This document shows positions 24,099 to 36,966 of a stretch of 64,000 nt of DNA, piece by piece. The stretch comes from Anoplolepis gracilipes. Taxonomy: Eukaryota > Arthropoda > Insecta > Hymenoptera > Formicidae. Positions within the stretch are counted from its first letter, which is position 1, and the number at the start of each line of letters is the position of its first letter. The notes below the pieces were generated by a model. It was not told the DNA's origin. It did not search any database and saw nothing but the letters and a program-made list of their open reading frames with translations. The stretch spans positions 10,958,501-11,022,500 of the forward strand of contig NC_132977.1 of NCBI RefSeq assembly GCF_047496725.1, read 5' to 3'. Both the position numbers and the translations under genes were made by a program.

Positions 24099-26486
24099 TG
24101 TATAGATAGACAAATAAAAGGATAGACGGAGTCTGCGAGAGAAGGAGAGACGCAAGAAAAAGGGAGCGAAAAACACACCGAGAGAGTTAAAGAACGAAAG
24201 CGGGACAGGGGGATGGGGGAAGGATCGAAGCGGAAAGGGGACTTCTGACGTTGTTTGTCCAATTGCAATTACGCCATTCAGGACTTTGTTGCGCCCGAGG
24301 TAGAGAGCATTTCGCGAAAATCTTTTAAGTGCATCGCGCGGATCAGGTCGCTGCGAAGCTCATCGAGATTGCGACATATGGCTTTCTTCCGACCGGATGG
24401 TTGACCGGAGCTTGCGTTTCCGACTTTATTACGCTACTGTTTATATATATCTCTCGTGCTCAAATGAAACCCATCGTATTACAATTATATATTTGTTGAG
24501 ATTATGCTGGAAGAAATATGAGCGCGTATTTAAACATTAGATCCTGATAAATAAAATAAGAGTTAAAAAAATGAAAGAAATTCATTCTTTTCGATCGCAT
24601 ATTATAATACTATGTAAACACTTTTTCAAGAATTATCTGACTTTACTTTTAAAGCCTTACGCATAGTATTAAATACATTGTTCATCTTAATGCATTTATA
24701 ATCTTTAATTTTCTTTTAATATAAATGCTGCCATTTTATGAATTTTTTCTGCAATTTTATATAAATTTAAATTAAACTTTATACCAAATGGAAAAAAATC
24801 AAGTCGAAAAAGAGATTAATTATTTATAACCAGATATTTCTTTATACATATATTCGCTTGATCTGATTATTATAATTATAAATCAAATTCATATTTCTTT
24901 GAACTTTGGCTCAGTGTCAGAATAATTTTAAAGCATGTTAAGCTGAGTATCATACTATTTATGAAACGCTTATACATATGTTTAATACGTATATAAGCGT
25001 TTTTTACTATGTCTTTTTATTTAATATATCTGCACAAAGTTGTAGAATTTTTTTGTTCTTTAAAAATCTGATAAAATATCTTATAAAAATAATAACCACG
25101 ATATTAAATGTACTAGCTACATACATCGGTGTACTTGCTTTCGCTTTATCACGTTTTAAGCTACGGCAAAAATGAAACAAAAAAAGGGGTCAAAGTTGAA
25201 CATTACTCTAGTCTACAAGTTCAGCGCCGCAATTTATGACTTTCCAAAAGCGAAATCGATTTTCCCATCAGACGTTAGTATCGGCGGCCAGTTTTTATCG
25301 GCGCTCCCAGTTCTGGTAATTTTATTATATCATTGTGCGACACACACTTTTACGAAGGCGTATTATGTCACCGCAGAGTAACACATACGCGGAGGAAGAG
25401 AATATTATCGCAGAAAAATCCATCGCGTACAAATTATGTCGCGACCTCGAAGAGGCATAAAACTACGCGCATAAAAAAAGACGCGACGCTCGGCTTTTTA
25501 AAAACCGTCGCGTCGCGTCGCGTCGGATGGCACCTGTCAAACTATTGAAATCGAGGAAATCATAATCGCGAAAAGTTTTTAATGACGACCGCCATCTGGC
25601 CGACAACGGAACGTCAATGGGGGGGGGGGGAAGGGAAGGGGAGGCATTGTGTGCGACGGGGAAAAGTTGCGAGATGAGTGAGAAGAAACCTACTAAATTC
25701 CCGAAGGTTAGACGAGCTCGATCGTCCTTGGGTCGAGACGTTGGAAAACGGGGTTCGCGCGTGCCGATATGTACGATGACAGGGTCCACGGGAAAATTGG
25801 CCGGGTCGCCGATTCCTCGGAAATGTTGAAGCACGAGGAGCAAGAGGCAAGCTGAGAAGGAAAAGAGGAGGAGGAGATGAGCGAAACGTGTCGTATAATA
25901 CCGGCCGAGAGCAGCAGGTGTTCGCTGCCATGGTTCCCTCTCTCAAAGGGAACGACGCGTACACACACAGCTTGCCCGGCAATTTCTTTCGACCCCCAAA
26001 AATGATTGGTCGCACCTTGCATCGGTTATGCAGTTTTTTCCGCGCGCGTACGTGGCCCGGGCTCCCGGGCCCGGCTCCGCGCAGAAGCTAATAATTTCGG
26101 CATCCGGATCGAGGGGCCGAGCGAAAGAGAGGGAGAGAGGTGGCGCGTCCACTTCGTGGAAGAGAATGCGTGTTCGCGGCGCGAAAGGTCCGCATACGAG
26201 AAGGTCGGCGTCCATTAGAAAGCCATCTCTTTCCGTAAAAGCTGAAAGAAAGAGAGAGAGGGAGAGACAGAAAAAGAGAGTAGATAATAGCGACGGGGAG
26301 GGAAACTTACTTTTTAACAGGGAGATGATAATGAGCGGTTACGGGTCTCTCGATCGCGGCGGCCGGTAATTACGTTCGCGCCGTTTGCCCGAAAATTAAC
26401 GTCCAAGCATTTTTGTTTTAGATTGCGCGCGCTTTTGCGCCTCGTTGTCTTAACATTGTCAAGAGATGGGAAGAGTTAACGCTGCT

Positions 26487-26520
<34 letters not shown>

Positions 26521-26888
26521 GCGCTTTGCTCGCGTATAATCCTATCTACTCGCCGTCACAATGTTCAATGCGCGTAAAGGAAGATGATTAAAAGTCAATC
26601 TTCTAGTAACACGCAAATGATTAATCTCAAAGAGTAACTCGATTTACGTGAAAATTGAAATTTGGAATTATACATTATAGTTTAAAGAAAAATATGAAAT
26701 TTTGTAAAACATAACGTTAATAATAAAAGTCCATTTCAATTATCATTTTAAAATTTTTAATCCATATAAATATTAGTATCGATATAATTACTCGGTGATA
26801 TTAAGCAGAAAAATTGTTACAAATAATAATTATCAGAATAATAATTTACCACAAAAGTATATTTCTCTAATTATTGGTTAAAAGAATC

Positions 26889-26920
<32 letters not shown>

Positions 26921-27037
26921 ACTCATTCAATATATCTATAATAGTTTCAATTTCAAATATATATATTTGCAAGAGGGCAAACTTTTCTATATATAAGAAG
27001 AATCGATACGAAAGTATCAATTTGAAGAAAGGAATCG

Positions 27038-27063
27038 ATATATATATATATATATATATATAT
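27038..27063. repeat. (TA)13 microsatellite
   Basis: 26 bp of alternating A and T. Confidence 0.95.
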
Positions 27064-28775
27064 GCTATATATTATTAATACACGGTCTCTCGAGCTCCCA
27101 TCAACTTAAAATCCTCGAGATGAAGAAATGTATGGGGTTTATTGGATCCTGGGTGGAACGGGTGCCGGATGCAAGATTAATAAAGTCGTGACGCTCGACG
27201 GAATCGTGAGGGGCGGTGGATTTAATGGAATCGCGATGATGCCAATTAGAGGCGAGCCACGTGGCGCAAAACAGACGCGCGCGATTCATCACGGGGCGCT
27301 GCATGTTTTATGCCACCGAGTGTCGGGCAACACACAAAGTGTTAAATCATCGCCTGCCCCTGCTCGTCCCACTAGCCCACAATTCGTCATTGTTTTTCTA
27401 CGTATATGTGTGTACGTTGCGTTCTGTCTAGCAGGTGTGCGTTTCCGAGGGAAACGTTACCGGTCATGAAACGTAAAAGAGCGATTTTTCTGCGAATTAT
27501 CGAACACCCGGCGGCAGCTCGCGCGGGAAAACCGAGCTGGAGCAGAATTTTCCCAATGGATCGTGCGGAGAGACGCTTTAGCGACCCCTCGATATGTATA
27601 CTCATCGTGCATCATTGAAACGCTATCGCGCAAAATTGATTCGGTTTTCGATATGATTTCTCCATCGTCATTTAAAGTAAACGTCGTCGCTGAATCGAAA
27701 CCCGCGGATGGAATTATTTCCCTGCGGAGCCCAGACAATAGTTCAAGATAGAGTTTGCCTTCGATTTCTTTGCATATTAAAATACAATGAAAAACAAGCT
27801 ACATTTCTTGCAAAAAATATTAGTTTGATTAAAATAATTTTTCTTCTTTTCTCGCAGCTTTATTTGTAGGTAATTTTCAATATGATTTTAGCTTCGAAAA
27901 GGTCACGTGTCACGATTTGGAATTTAATAAAAAGCATTTCAGCTTTTAATAAGATTTCTAATAAAAATGTATTGCAATCACTAAATTTCACTTTGAATTT
28001 TTTTTCTAAACCATCAGAATACAATATTACAAGGGAACCCAATTTGTTTCTAATGTCGTCGTATATATATATATATAGGTACTTTATTTAAATAACGAAG
28101 AAAAAGAAGACCCGTTTACGTACAGCTCAAGGTCCGTATCTCAAGATTTAGCCTTGTCCCTTATTGTTACGATGGTGACGTACCCTCGACAAATATTCCA
28201 TTATCGAATCGGTAGAGAAAAAATAATCTTTATCTCGTCGTTGGAAAAGATACGTACAGATACAGTCAGATTCTACGCTTTTCATAGAAATTTACGACGA
28301 CTATTTTAAATTCATAAACATATTTGTATTCTCGGTTGTCGCATAATCATGCATTTTCGGACATTCTGCAATGCGCCTCGGAATTCCTCGAGTCGCGATG
28401 CGCATCTGCAGTCGAAACGCTAACGGCAGATTCACGTGGGAATCAACGGGACGAAGTCATATGTTTGCAAATGTATTGAACGAGCTCTCAACGCTCTGTA
28501 CAATTCTATGCGTAAAATATAACACGGCGATGCAGCGCTAAATGTCAAAAGCATACGCTCGAGAAATTTGGAGAATTTGCTGACTCAAGGATAGTCGCGT
28601 GATGTTTTACGACGCAATTTGCGCGTTGATAATTTGATTTGATAAGTCTATTAATAAGTAGAATGCACTTAAAAATAATCCAATTATCAAAATTTTTGTT
28701 TTAAACAATTTTTCTTCTTTCTTGAATAGTTTAAACTATGTAAAATATTTTAACATACCTAAATACAATTGTGAC

Positions 28776-28797
28776 AAAAAAAAAAAAAAAAAAAAAA
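28776..28797. repeat. A22 homopolymer
   Basis: A run of 22 A in an AT-rich block. Confidence 0.95.
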
Positions 28798-29476
28798 TTA
28801 CAATTTCCTATAAAATTATATTTTTTTAACTTTATATTCCTTTTTCTTGGAAACTACAGATTCGTTTATCAGTTTTTTAATTTATTAAAAATTAAATAAA
28901 CCACAATTTTTTATCGTTTAATTAAAAAAAAATTATTATTCAAATTACAAACGATAAGTGATCAACGTTGACACTTTTTTCAAACAACAAACAAAATTTA
29001 AAAAAGTAACTTTCTCCAAAAAACTATAAATTAACATAGCCAATTATATAAAACAAGTAGAAAACAAAAAAAGAAAAAATTATTTGCATACTCACAACAT
29101 ACACAGTGATGGGAAAAGAAAAAGGAACGTGAAGAAAAGTATTTTGCCTGACGAGTTTGCAAATGCATTCACGACCTTAATATCGATTTCACATCTTCTT
29201 TTCGAACTTAAGTATTCTTTGGGTTTTTAAATATTGACATACGCTCTTTCGGTAAACTCGTAGAGAATTTCGAGCATTGTGCCTAATGGATGAAACGTCA
29301 AACTGCACTTCAGTAGCGCTTAGCATTGTACTGCCGGAGGGCGCAGAATTGTCTCCGTCCTGTTTTACTTGGAACACACTGCGAAAGCAACTCCAAAGTC
29401 GCTCCCAAGTTCGCGGGCGTAAGAGAATTTTCGCTCCCGTCGCGCTCCGGAAAGTTAATAAACATTAACAAATCGG

Positions 29477-29483
<7 letters not shown>

Positions 29484-29540
<57 letters not shown>
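29484..29540. repeat. (CT)n microsatellite, 57 bp
   Basis: Uninterrupted CT tract preceded by a C run. Confidence 0.98.
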
Positions 29541-29543
<3 letters not shown>

Positions 29544-30712
29544 CGTGTAATGGAGCGTCGTAAAATTTCTCCCGGCGCGAATATTTTCCGCGGACGAGCA
29601 ATTTGCGCGAGGCGGCGCGGCGGTAAACATAAATCTCGTAAATGGAAATAGTTGCCGTATCCCCGAAATTAAATCGACCGGCGACATTTCGGACTGTTTA
29701 AGTACAATGGAACACGGATCACAATTCCAGGCGACAGACACGGCTCAGTTAGCTAGATAAATGCCGCGCCGCAGTTTCGCGCGCGGTCTCTCCCGCACGA
29801 CTACTAGCAGTTTGATGGCGCTCACAAAACCCGATATCTACCCATAACTTCGAAGAGACGCGCGAACTGACAAAAGCGAGACAGCGGGTCGTATAGGAAC
29901 GTTGGAGATATTTCCATTAAAAGGCAGTTGTACTATTTCAAGTATTGTCGTGCGCGTATATACGTCTCGTGTTCTCTGAATATGCGCCAAAAAATTGGAG
30001 CTCGAAAAACAAGAATAGACAATAATAAGCGCATCCGAAATTCGCATTTTGTTCGAAATTTTGCAAATTTTCCATTTTCCTAATTGCGACACCGCAATCC
30101 TATATTACATAAACTAAATTTTTCCCTTAAAATTTTTTTTTTTTTCACTCGTAAGACCTATATCGTAACTTGTGAGTCTATGTTCGTAGTCTTATTACAT
30201 TGCAAATATATTCCATACCTTGATTCGCATATAGAATATTGGAATAGAGAATAATGCAACGCGCTTCATGTAGCCTTAAAATTCGGTATGATAATCGATT
30301 TTCCCGCCCGCGTGCGGAAATTACGCGCCGCGGTACAAGAACAAACGTATAAATAATGACGTGAAGTAAGCACGACAAAAACGTCGTAATCCCTCATCGA
30401 TTTAATGCGTTGCCATGGGAGCAACGGAAAGAAAAAAAAAAACCGCACTGCGGAAGCTGAACGTAAAAGCCCATCGCATACAAATTTACATAAAAGCATA
30501 AGTATAACGCGCGTGGGCGTCTGGACTAATAAAACATCTAGAATAAGCTCCATCGTATTGCTTTAAGAACATGTAATGTAAACGTACGGATATAATGGGT
30601 GCGATGAAAGTAAAAATGAGCGTAAACTTTTTTTAATTACACAGATTATATAATATAATTAATTATTATATATAACATGAAATATGATGTATAAATGTTA
30701 TGCATATGTGAG

Positions 30713-30738
30713 ATATATATATATATATATATATATAT
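30713..30738. repeat. (AT)13 microsatellite
   Basis: 26 bp of AT. Confidence 0.95.
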
Positions 30739-33700
30739 GTGAGGCGTATCACTAGCGTATCATTTCGTGACAATTCATAAATAATTATAAATTTTGAATT
30801 AGTTTCACTATTTTTATAGGTTTTTATATCATCTAAACAAATAAAAGTTTTTAGCCGTTAGTTTAAAGTTTACACAGCATATTTTACTTTGTCCCGCAAG
30901 ATTTGTCCTCATTATTCTTGGAATAAGATTTTAAGAGATTTATAATTATATATAAGTTTTAGCAAGAATTCTGTCTTTAAAAATAAAAAGTATCGATTAA
31001 TATATAACAACGAAAAGTAAACATTATTACCAGATATCGAAATGAAAAATTTCTATAGATTTCGTTTGCTAAAATAGCTAAAATAGCTTTTCTATATTTC
31101 CACGATTATTTATGCATTTCAGCTTGAATTTTAATAATAATAAAAAATATTGAAAATTCTCTTGTATGATTTTCAGCAAAGGATGTAACATAAAATTTTT
31201 TCGAACTCACAGCGCTTTGCTTAAACAAATACTCATAATAAATTGAAAAATTTGTTTAATTACTTAAAATTATTAAAAATTTTTGATTAAATTTGTGAAT
31301 GTTGAATGTTGTGTATTTATGTTTCAATAAGTAACAGCAAAAGTATTATTAATTTTTCAAATTTCAGAGTCAATGTCTGCTGGAAATGGTATCTCGAGAG
31401 GAATATGAAAAAAATATGATTCCATATTTTCGCGACTTTTGTATTTTGTCACGCGTGAACCGTGTCGTTAGGCTCGTAAGAATTCAGCGCGCGAGGATGC
31501 GGTCTAATAAATATTTCTCGGCGGTGTGCGATGCTCGATGTGCACCACGTGCAACGTATCGTGCCGCATAAAAGCAAGATATACTCGAACGAGAAAACGT
31601 TATACCGACCTTTCGGATCTCTTGTACGGAGCTCGCTCTTCCGCTACGTGTATACCCGAAAGTTCTGGTCTCAAGATTTCGGCGCCACTAAAATGTGCCG
31701 GGCGTCGACTTCGCCTACGAAGCCACGGCGGAATAGAACGCGTCGTTTCGTTATCTTGGTCACGTTCCGTCTGGACCCCTGGGCGCGTTTCTACGGAGAG
31801 GAAAGGAGATACTCGAATATTTGTTGCCTGAATCGCACGACCATCTATAACCGCGGTATCTATACAGGGTGTATCAGGCATCGCGCAGAGTTTTTCCGCC
31901 AGACACGGATAATGTGAAAGAACCGGAAAGAATTGCGATCGTCGAGATATCGAGCGTTTCTATTATATTATGAAAGAAATCGAATAGTAAGAGGATTGGA
32001 ATTAAGCTTTGCAATCGGAATCTTTCTCTTCTAATTTCAAACGATAATTTTTCTCAAATTATGATATCGTTTGTTCTTTTTATTTGCATTTTTATCTGCG
32101 GTTAAAATTTGCTACATTTCTTGTTTGCCGCTAAATATATTACGAAAAAATTGGTAGACTATTAAATGAGACTTTTTTTGTTAGTTTTAGATTTTTCACT
32201 GGATTATTTTCACAATCTGCGAGGGGTGTATTTACAGAATTAAATTTCTTTTCACATAACATTTTAAATGGAAATTAATACGCTATTTTTCACAGTTAAA
32301 AGGCTTGCGCTTGTTTAGTTTGCCATTTGAGAAAAAGAGGAATAAACGATGCAGTAACAGCAAACGATGGACGCTATTAAGTAAACAAGTGTTATTTCGC
32401 TTCAATTTTGACATGTAAAACATACCGCGCTCCGAGAATGAAAACCGCCAACGTTCTATGCACGATTTATCGATAAACACAGAAATACGATCAGCTATAT
32501 ATGTATGGTCGTTGCCGCTATAAACTATGAGCTACTATAGCGCGTGCTTTCTCTACAATATCGAAATTGTTCAGATATACATCAAGTCCTGATATGAGAA
32601 GACACCGATCAAACGTTATCAATCCTTTCTTTTGATCTATCCGGCGAATCTAGTTCCTAACATGCGAATGTACATATTAATTTACATTGAAAAGTTGCAT
32701 GACATATGGCGATTTAATCGCGATTCAATGAAATCAGATCGAATGTACGACAGACGTCACTTTACATATATTTAATACGCGAGGAAACGCTCTCGAGAAA
32801 GATAGCAGTTACTAATTAACGCACGACGGCTGAAATCTCGTTGTCAAACGTGTAAGAACTCCATAGAGAGAAAAACAAAGGAAAGAAAGAAAAAGAAAAA
32901 GAAAAAGAGGAAGAGAAAATGAAAAAGACGAAGCGAGAAGGAAAACGGAAATGCTCTGGAATACATTATATGGAATACATTATATACCCCGGAAAAAGAT
33001 GAATCATTCCGCTGATGGAATAACTACTACCGGGTACTATAACGTGATGGCCGCAGCAATTTGTAGAAGCCGACGTGCCGGCTTCTAGCGATACAGGAAT
33101 GAGAGAGTGTCGGAGGTTCAGAGAGAAAGAAAAGAGAGAATGAGAGAAAGAGAGAGAGGGATAAAAAGAGCCCGATGAGCCGGCGAAACTTATAATGGAA
33201 TCATCCTTCTGACCTTATGCCTCACCTGAGGAAGCCTGGCGCGTAGCGCAGGGTGGCAGGGGGGAGGAAGGGATGGGCCATAGAAAACTAGTTCCCAGTA
33301 ATTCTTCCTTTAATGCGAACCACGTTGCATCCATCCCGTGCTCTTTCGCCTCCTCTCTCTCTCTCTCTCTGCCCGAGTATGCCACGACACACGTTAGATA
33401 CATGCGCCACAGTCAATGGAATGGCGCTCGACCGTAAACTTGACACAATTGCTACTCCTGACGTAACTCAGAATCAGCACAATAGCGGGCACGTATCCTT
33501 CTCCTAGCACGGCAGATAGTACCGGAACGAGACCGGACGAGAGCAAGCGAGATAGATGGATAGTTGGATGAGAAGATAAAGACAATACGCGAGAACAAGG
33601 AGGGAGAGGGGAGAGGGGAGAGTATGAGAAAGAACGAGCATGAAAGAGATCCGAGAGGAAAGGTGAGAGGCTTCGGCGTGGAGGATGGATATCTATTACA

Positions 33701-34699
33701 ACGTGTGACTCTTTTAACTTTTGTTGATGACGCACAAAGTAAAAACGATAAAGTTAATGCAACACACAGTATAAAAGTAAATATAATAATAGAGCGTTTA
33801 ATTTTATATTATAGAATAAAAGCATCAGCGAAAATTATTATCATCGGCTAAAAATATATTTATCCAAATAATGTCAAGGATTTAATTGAGGATTTAAATA
33901 TTATTTAGAAATGTAAAATAAATATGAAGCAAAAGGATTAGAAAAGTATTGAATAAACATTAATATTAGATAATAATAGAGTTAAGAATGTCCAAAAAAA
34001 TCCTTACATTTATCATCATTGTAGGAATTCGAAAGACGCTTGTTTACCGAGAACGCGGGGTGCAATCGCTATTATTCAGCGATTTCGGGTTTTTCGTGTA
34101 AACAAAGAAAAAGAGGCAGGAGAGAAGAACGCATCGAATGGATGAACAAGGGAAAAGCGAAAGGAAGAGATATGTCTCCCGACGGAGCTAGTGACGAAGA
34201 AGAAAGGAGAGAAAGCTGGAACCCTATTGAGTCCGACCCGTGGCTTTACCGCCGTTATTTTCCCCGTGCACATCCCAGCCCCATTGTATCGGGGCGTGAG
34301 GCTGCGGAGTGAGCATCTGCCCTCCCCCGGATTCCTCCCTCTCCCCTCGCGCACCCCGGGACCACTCGAGGTCTCGCTTTTTGTCCAATCATGTGCGCAA
34401 AATATTGCCGCCGCGGGACAACCTCGACAGTGTCGTTGCAACGAGAAGAGAGAAAGAGAGAGAAAGAAAAGATGTCACATACTCGTTCGACCGATGCATC
34501 CTGATAGCCTTGAAAGATTGACACGGCAAACACACGGTGCATGTTACTTTCGAGATATGAGGCTGTCGAGGAGAAGAGGAGAAAGGGAGGAATCGGCATT
34601 CCCTTTCAGGTATTCGGAAAAAATTGACCCTTCTCTCTTCATAAGTGCCAAGTCGGGTTCAGATAGCGCGATAAATCCCGGTTTCAACCACTTTTTGAT

Positions 34700-34720
34700 G
34701 CGCGCGCGCGCGCGCGCGCG
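34700..34720. repeat. (GC)10 microsatellite
   Basis: 21 bp of strictly alternating G and C, a strong Z-DNA candidate. Confidence 0.95.
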
Positions 34721-35466
34721 GGTTTAATCGACAGTCGGCGGATTTATATGCACCTGTAATCGAGTTTTCGTCGAGTACATTTTAAAGCCGAGAGTTTCAT
34801 TATCGCTCGTTTTTCACCGTGTTACCTTTCGCGTTCCGCACATAATGGTGCGAGTTTGTCGCATTAATGAGTGGCAGATGCCATTGTTTACGCGCAATTG
34901 AAAGCTTTAGATTTCATTTTATAAAGAGCCATTTTGATGTATTCCATACGAGTGTACTCAATTCACGTTACGATGCTGCGCGTGTATGTGCACATGAATT
35001 TTATAAAATAAATAGAATTTTTCAAAAGAAATACGTGATATACTGAATAATCGATATTTTGTTCTCTAGATTCCAAGATAGAAGCGTAAAAAGTATGTAA
35101 TTTTTATATTTATATTTGAACAAATAAAATTTTTCTCTTCCTATTTGTATGCGAGTCACGAAACACCTTGTTGTTTTAATCTCAAAACATGTTGTTATAG
35201 TTTCTAGTATTTTTTCACATTAGCAGATATCTTCAATCTTGATTTTAAATGTAACACTCGTTCCATTTCTCGTAATTTTATGTAAAGCGTAAACACACAA
35301 ATCCATTCGATGTAACATTTTTTAACTGAAATTTCCTCCACTCTAAAAATAAGAGGACAAAAATGAAAAATATCAAAATAATAAATTATAAATTCTTCCT
35401 TTTTTGCATTTTATCCGCATTTTCGTCTGCTAAATAGTCATTTTTGTAAACAGGAAAAATATATAT

Positions 35467-35490
35467 ACATACACATACACATACACATAC
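35467..35490. repeat. (ACATAC)4 hexanucleotide repeat
   Basis: Four hexamer units in AT-rich DNA. Confidence 0.85.
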
Positions 35491-35944
35491 CTACAACACA
35501 CATATGTACCCTCACATCGATCTTTTACAGATACACTTATAATTTCCTCGCGTGTATGCGACTCGACAAAAAAATATCTCGCCTGGCACAATTTAAAAAT
35601 GCCAGAGGAGCTATAAAAAAATTACCGTTGTATATATACAAACAAAGATTGCACATTTTACGCCCATGCGCGTATATGTAACGTAACGCGGACGCTTTCC
35701 GAGTTAATTAGCGCATTTACGATTTTTTCGCGCGAATAATCGAATAACCGTCGAGATGCATTTGCCTCTACCTCGCCCGTATCCGCTCCTGTTTCAATTA
35801 TACCGCACAACGCGCGTTTCGCACACAATTACACGGGGTCTTCGTGACCATCCGTGTATGGCAAAGTTCGGCCGCGTAGGCGAACCAAGTATGATACCGT
35901 GAACAAGAGGCCGTTACACGAGTAAACTTGGATCTACAACCTAC

Positions 35945-35947
<3 letters not shown>

Positions 35948-35975
<28 letters not shown>
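35948..35975. repeat. (CT)14 microsatellite
   Basis: 28 bp of CT. Confidence 0.95.
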
Positions 35976-35979
<4 letters not shown>

Positions 35980-36377
35980 TTTCTCTCATCGATATTGTGC
36001 GAACGCGGATGGATCCAACAGCGCCGAAAAACGAGCGTGGAAAAACGAACCAAAACGCTCGCCTTGATAAAGATGCGCTCTCTCTTTCTCGCAAAAAAAT
36101 AAAACTGTGATTTCGTCGAGCTCGAGTGGCATTTTTGCACCATCGCGTCGTGATCGTAAAATCACAGATTACCGTAAACAAAATGCTATGCAAACTGCGC
36201 GACCGACGGTCATAATTATGCACGCGCCCTCTAACGATTATTGCCGGGACGCAACCCGCCCCCTCCCCCCCCCCCGTTACCGAGATTACGGCTGCATCGT
36301 AACACCTGTCTAATGCTCGCGACCGCTAACGTCGTCGTGTAAAGTAATTCTTGTTTCGCCAATTTCTGCGCGACGCG

Positions 36378-36511
36378 AGGTCTCTTAAACTATCTGAGCC
36401 AAATTATCTAATAAAAAAATATATATGAAAATTTTTTGCTAATTATTTGCTATTAATTTTCATATATATTTTTTTATTTTGATAATTTGGCTCAGATAGC
36501 TTAAGAGACCT
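36378..36511. mobile_element. Hairpin MITE with 9-bp target duplication, Mutator-like
   Basis: Two arms (36378-36433 and 36455-36511) are inverted copies of each other, differing by about two substitutions and one indel, with a spacer of only 21 bp. The ends are AGGTCTCTTAA and TTAAGAGACCT. The element is flanked by an exact direct repeat CGCGACGCG at 36369-36377 and 36512-36520. Nine-base duplications and terminal repeats running nearly the full length fit foldback Mutator-like MITEs. The superfamily assignment is an inference; the element itself is clear. Confidence 0.85.
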
Positions 36512-36899
36512 CGCGACGCGAACAATGGTCCCCGTTGTATTCGTCCGCTTCCGTTCTTCGTTCCTTTTCATCTTTCCCTTTCTCTCTTTTCTGCCAACAG
36601 TCGCGCTGCGCTGAGATAAAAAGAACGCTGGACGCGACATTGTCCGTAAAAACCGGTAGGGGAGAGATGGATCGTTGTTTCGCTGAGAATCTTGCGCCCT
36701 GTCGCATCGTGATTTCCGTCGCGCTAATCATTCGCCGCTGCCAAGCCGGTTTCCGCCGGCTCGTTTTCCATACCGTTACTGTGCCTTATTAATTACGGCG
36801 GCACTCGGCATGCATATTCCGCGGTGTAACGCCAATTAATTTCCTCGAGAGCACGAGAATTAATGTCAAAGGGAGAATGAAAACGTAGAAGGCAATTGC

Positions 36900-36900
<1 letters not shown>

Positions 36901-36962
<62 letters not shown>

Positions 36963-36966
36963 TGAC
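36901..36966. repeat. (GAC/GGC)22 trinucleotide array
   Basis: Twenty-two in-register triplets, mainly GAC with interspersed GGC and one GAT. No recognisable protein surrounds it in any frame. Confidence 0.95.

Larger units (their letters stand above)
20041..24450. other. Gene-free: CpG-rich blocks around an AT-rich core
   Basis: 20040-21420 and 22860-24450 are CpG-rich with purine-rich stretches; 21540-22500 is AT-rich. A four-copy heptamer array (GGTGCTC) lies at 23291-23318. Several frames of 80-125 codons overlap on both strands, with no recognisable domain. Confidence 0.55.
24451..29160. other. Gene-free: alternating blocks
   Basis: AT-rich at 24460-25130, 26580-27080 and 27760-29150. 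CpG-rich at 25180-26560 and 27090-27750. No gene is recognised. Confidence 0.55.
29161..34020. other. Gene-free: alternating blocks
   Basis: CpG-rich at 29280-29900, 30260-30560 and 31380-31930. AT-rich at 30590-31370, 31960-32290 and 33740-34020. A 14-bp unit (GGAATACATTATAT) is perfectly duplicated at 32958-32985. The TACAGGGTGTATC motif at 31862 resembles ends of some insect repeats, but no partner end was found. Confidence 0.5.
34021..36368. other. Gene-free: CpG-rich then AT-rich
   Basis: 34020-34920 is CpG- and purine-rich. 34920-35650 is AT-rich. 35680-36368 is CpG-rich and runs up to the hairpin MITE. No gene is recognised. Confidence 0.55.

Noticed and set aside
31531..31917. 128-codon plus-strand frame and the nearby TACAGGGTGTATC motif
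   Set aside because: The frame is basic and unstructured with no domain, and no second terminal copy of the motif was found, so neither a gene nor a transposon end can be supported.
35461..35490. Regular ACATAC units considered as a CRISPR-like or satellite array
   Set aside because: They are a four-copy microsatellite with no spacers.
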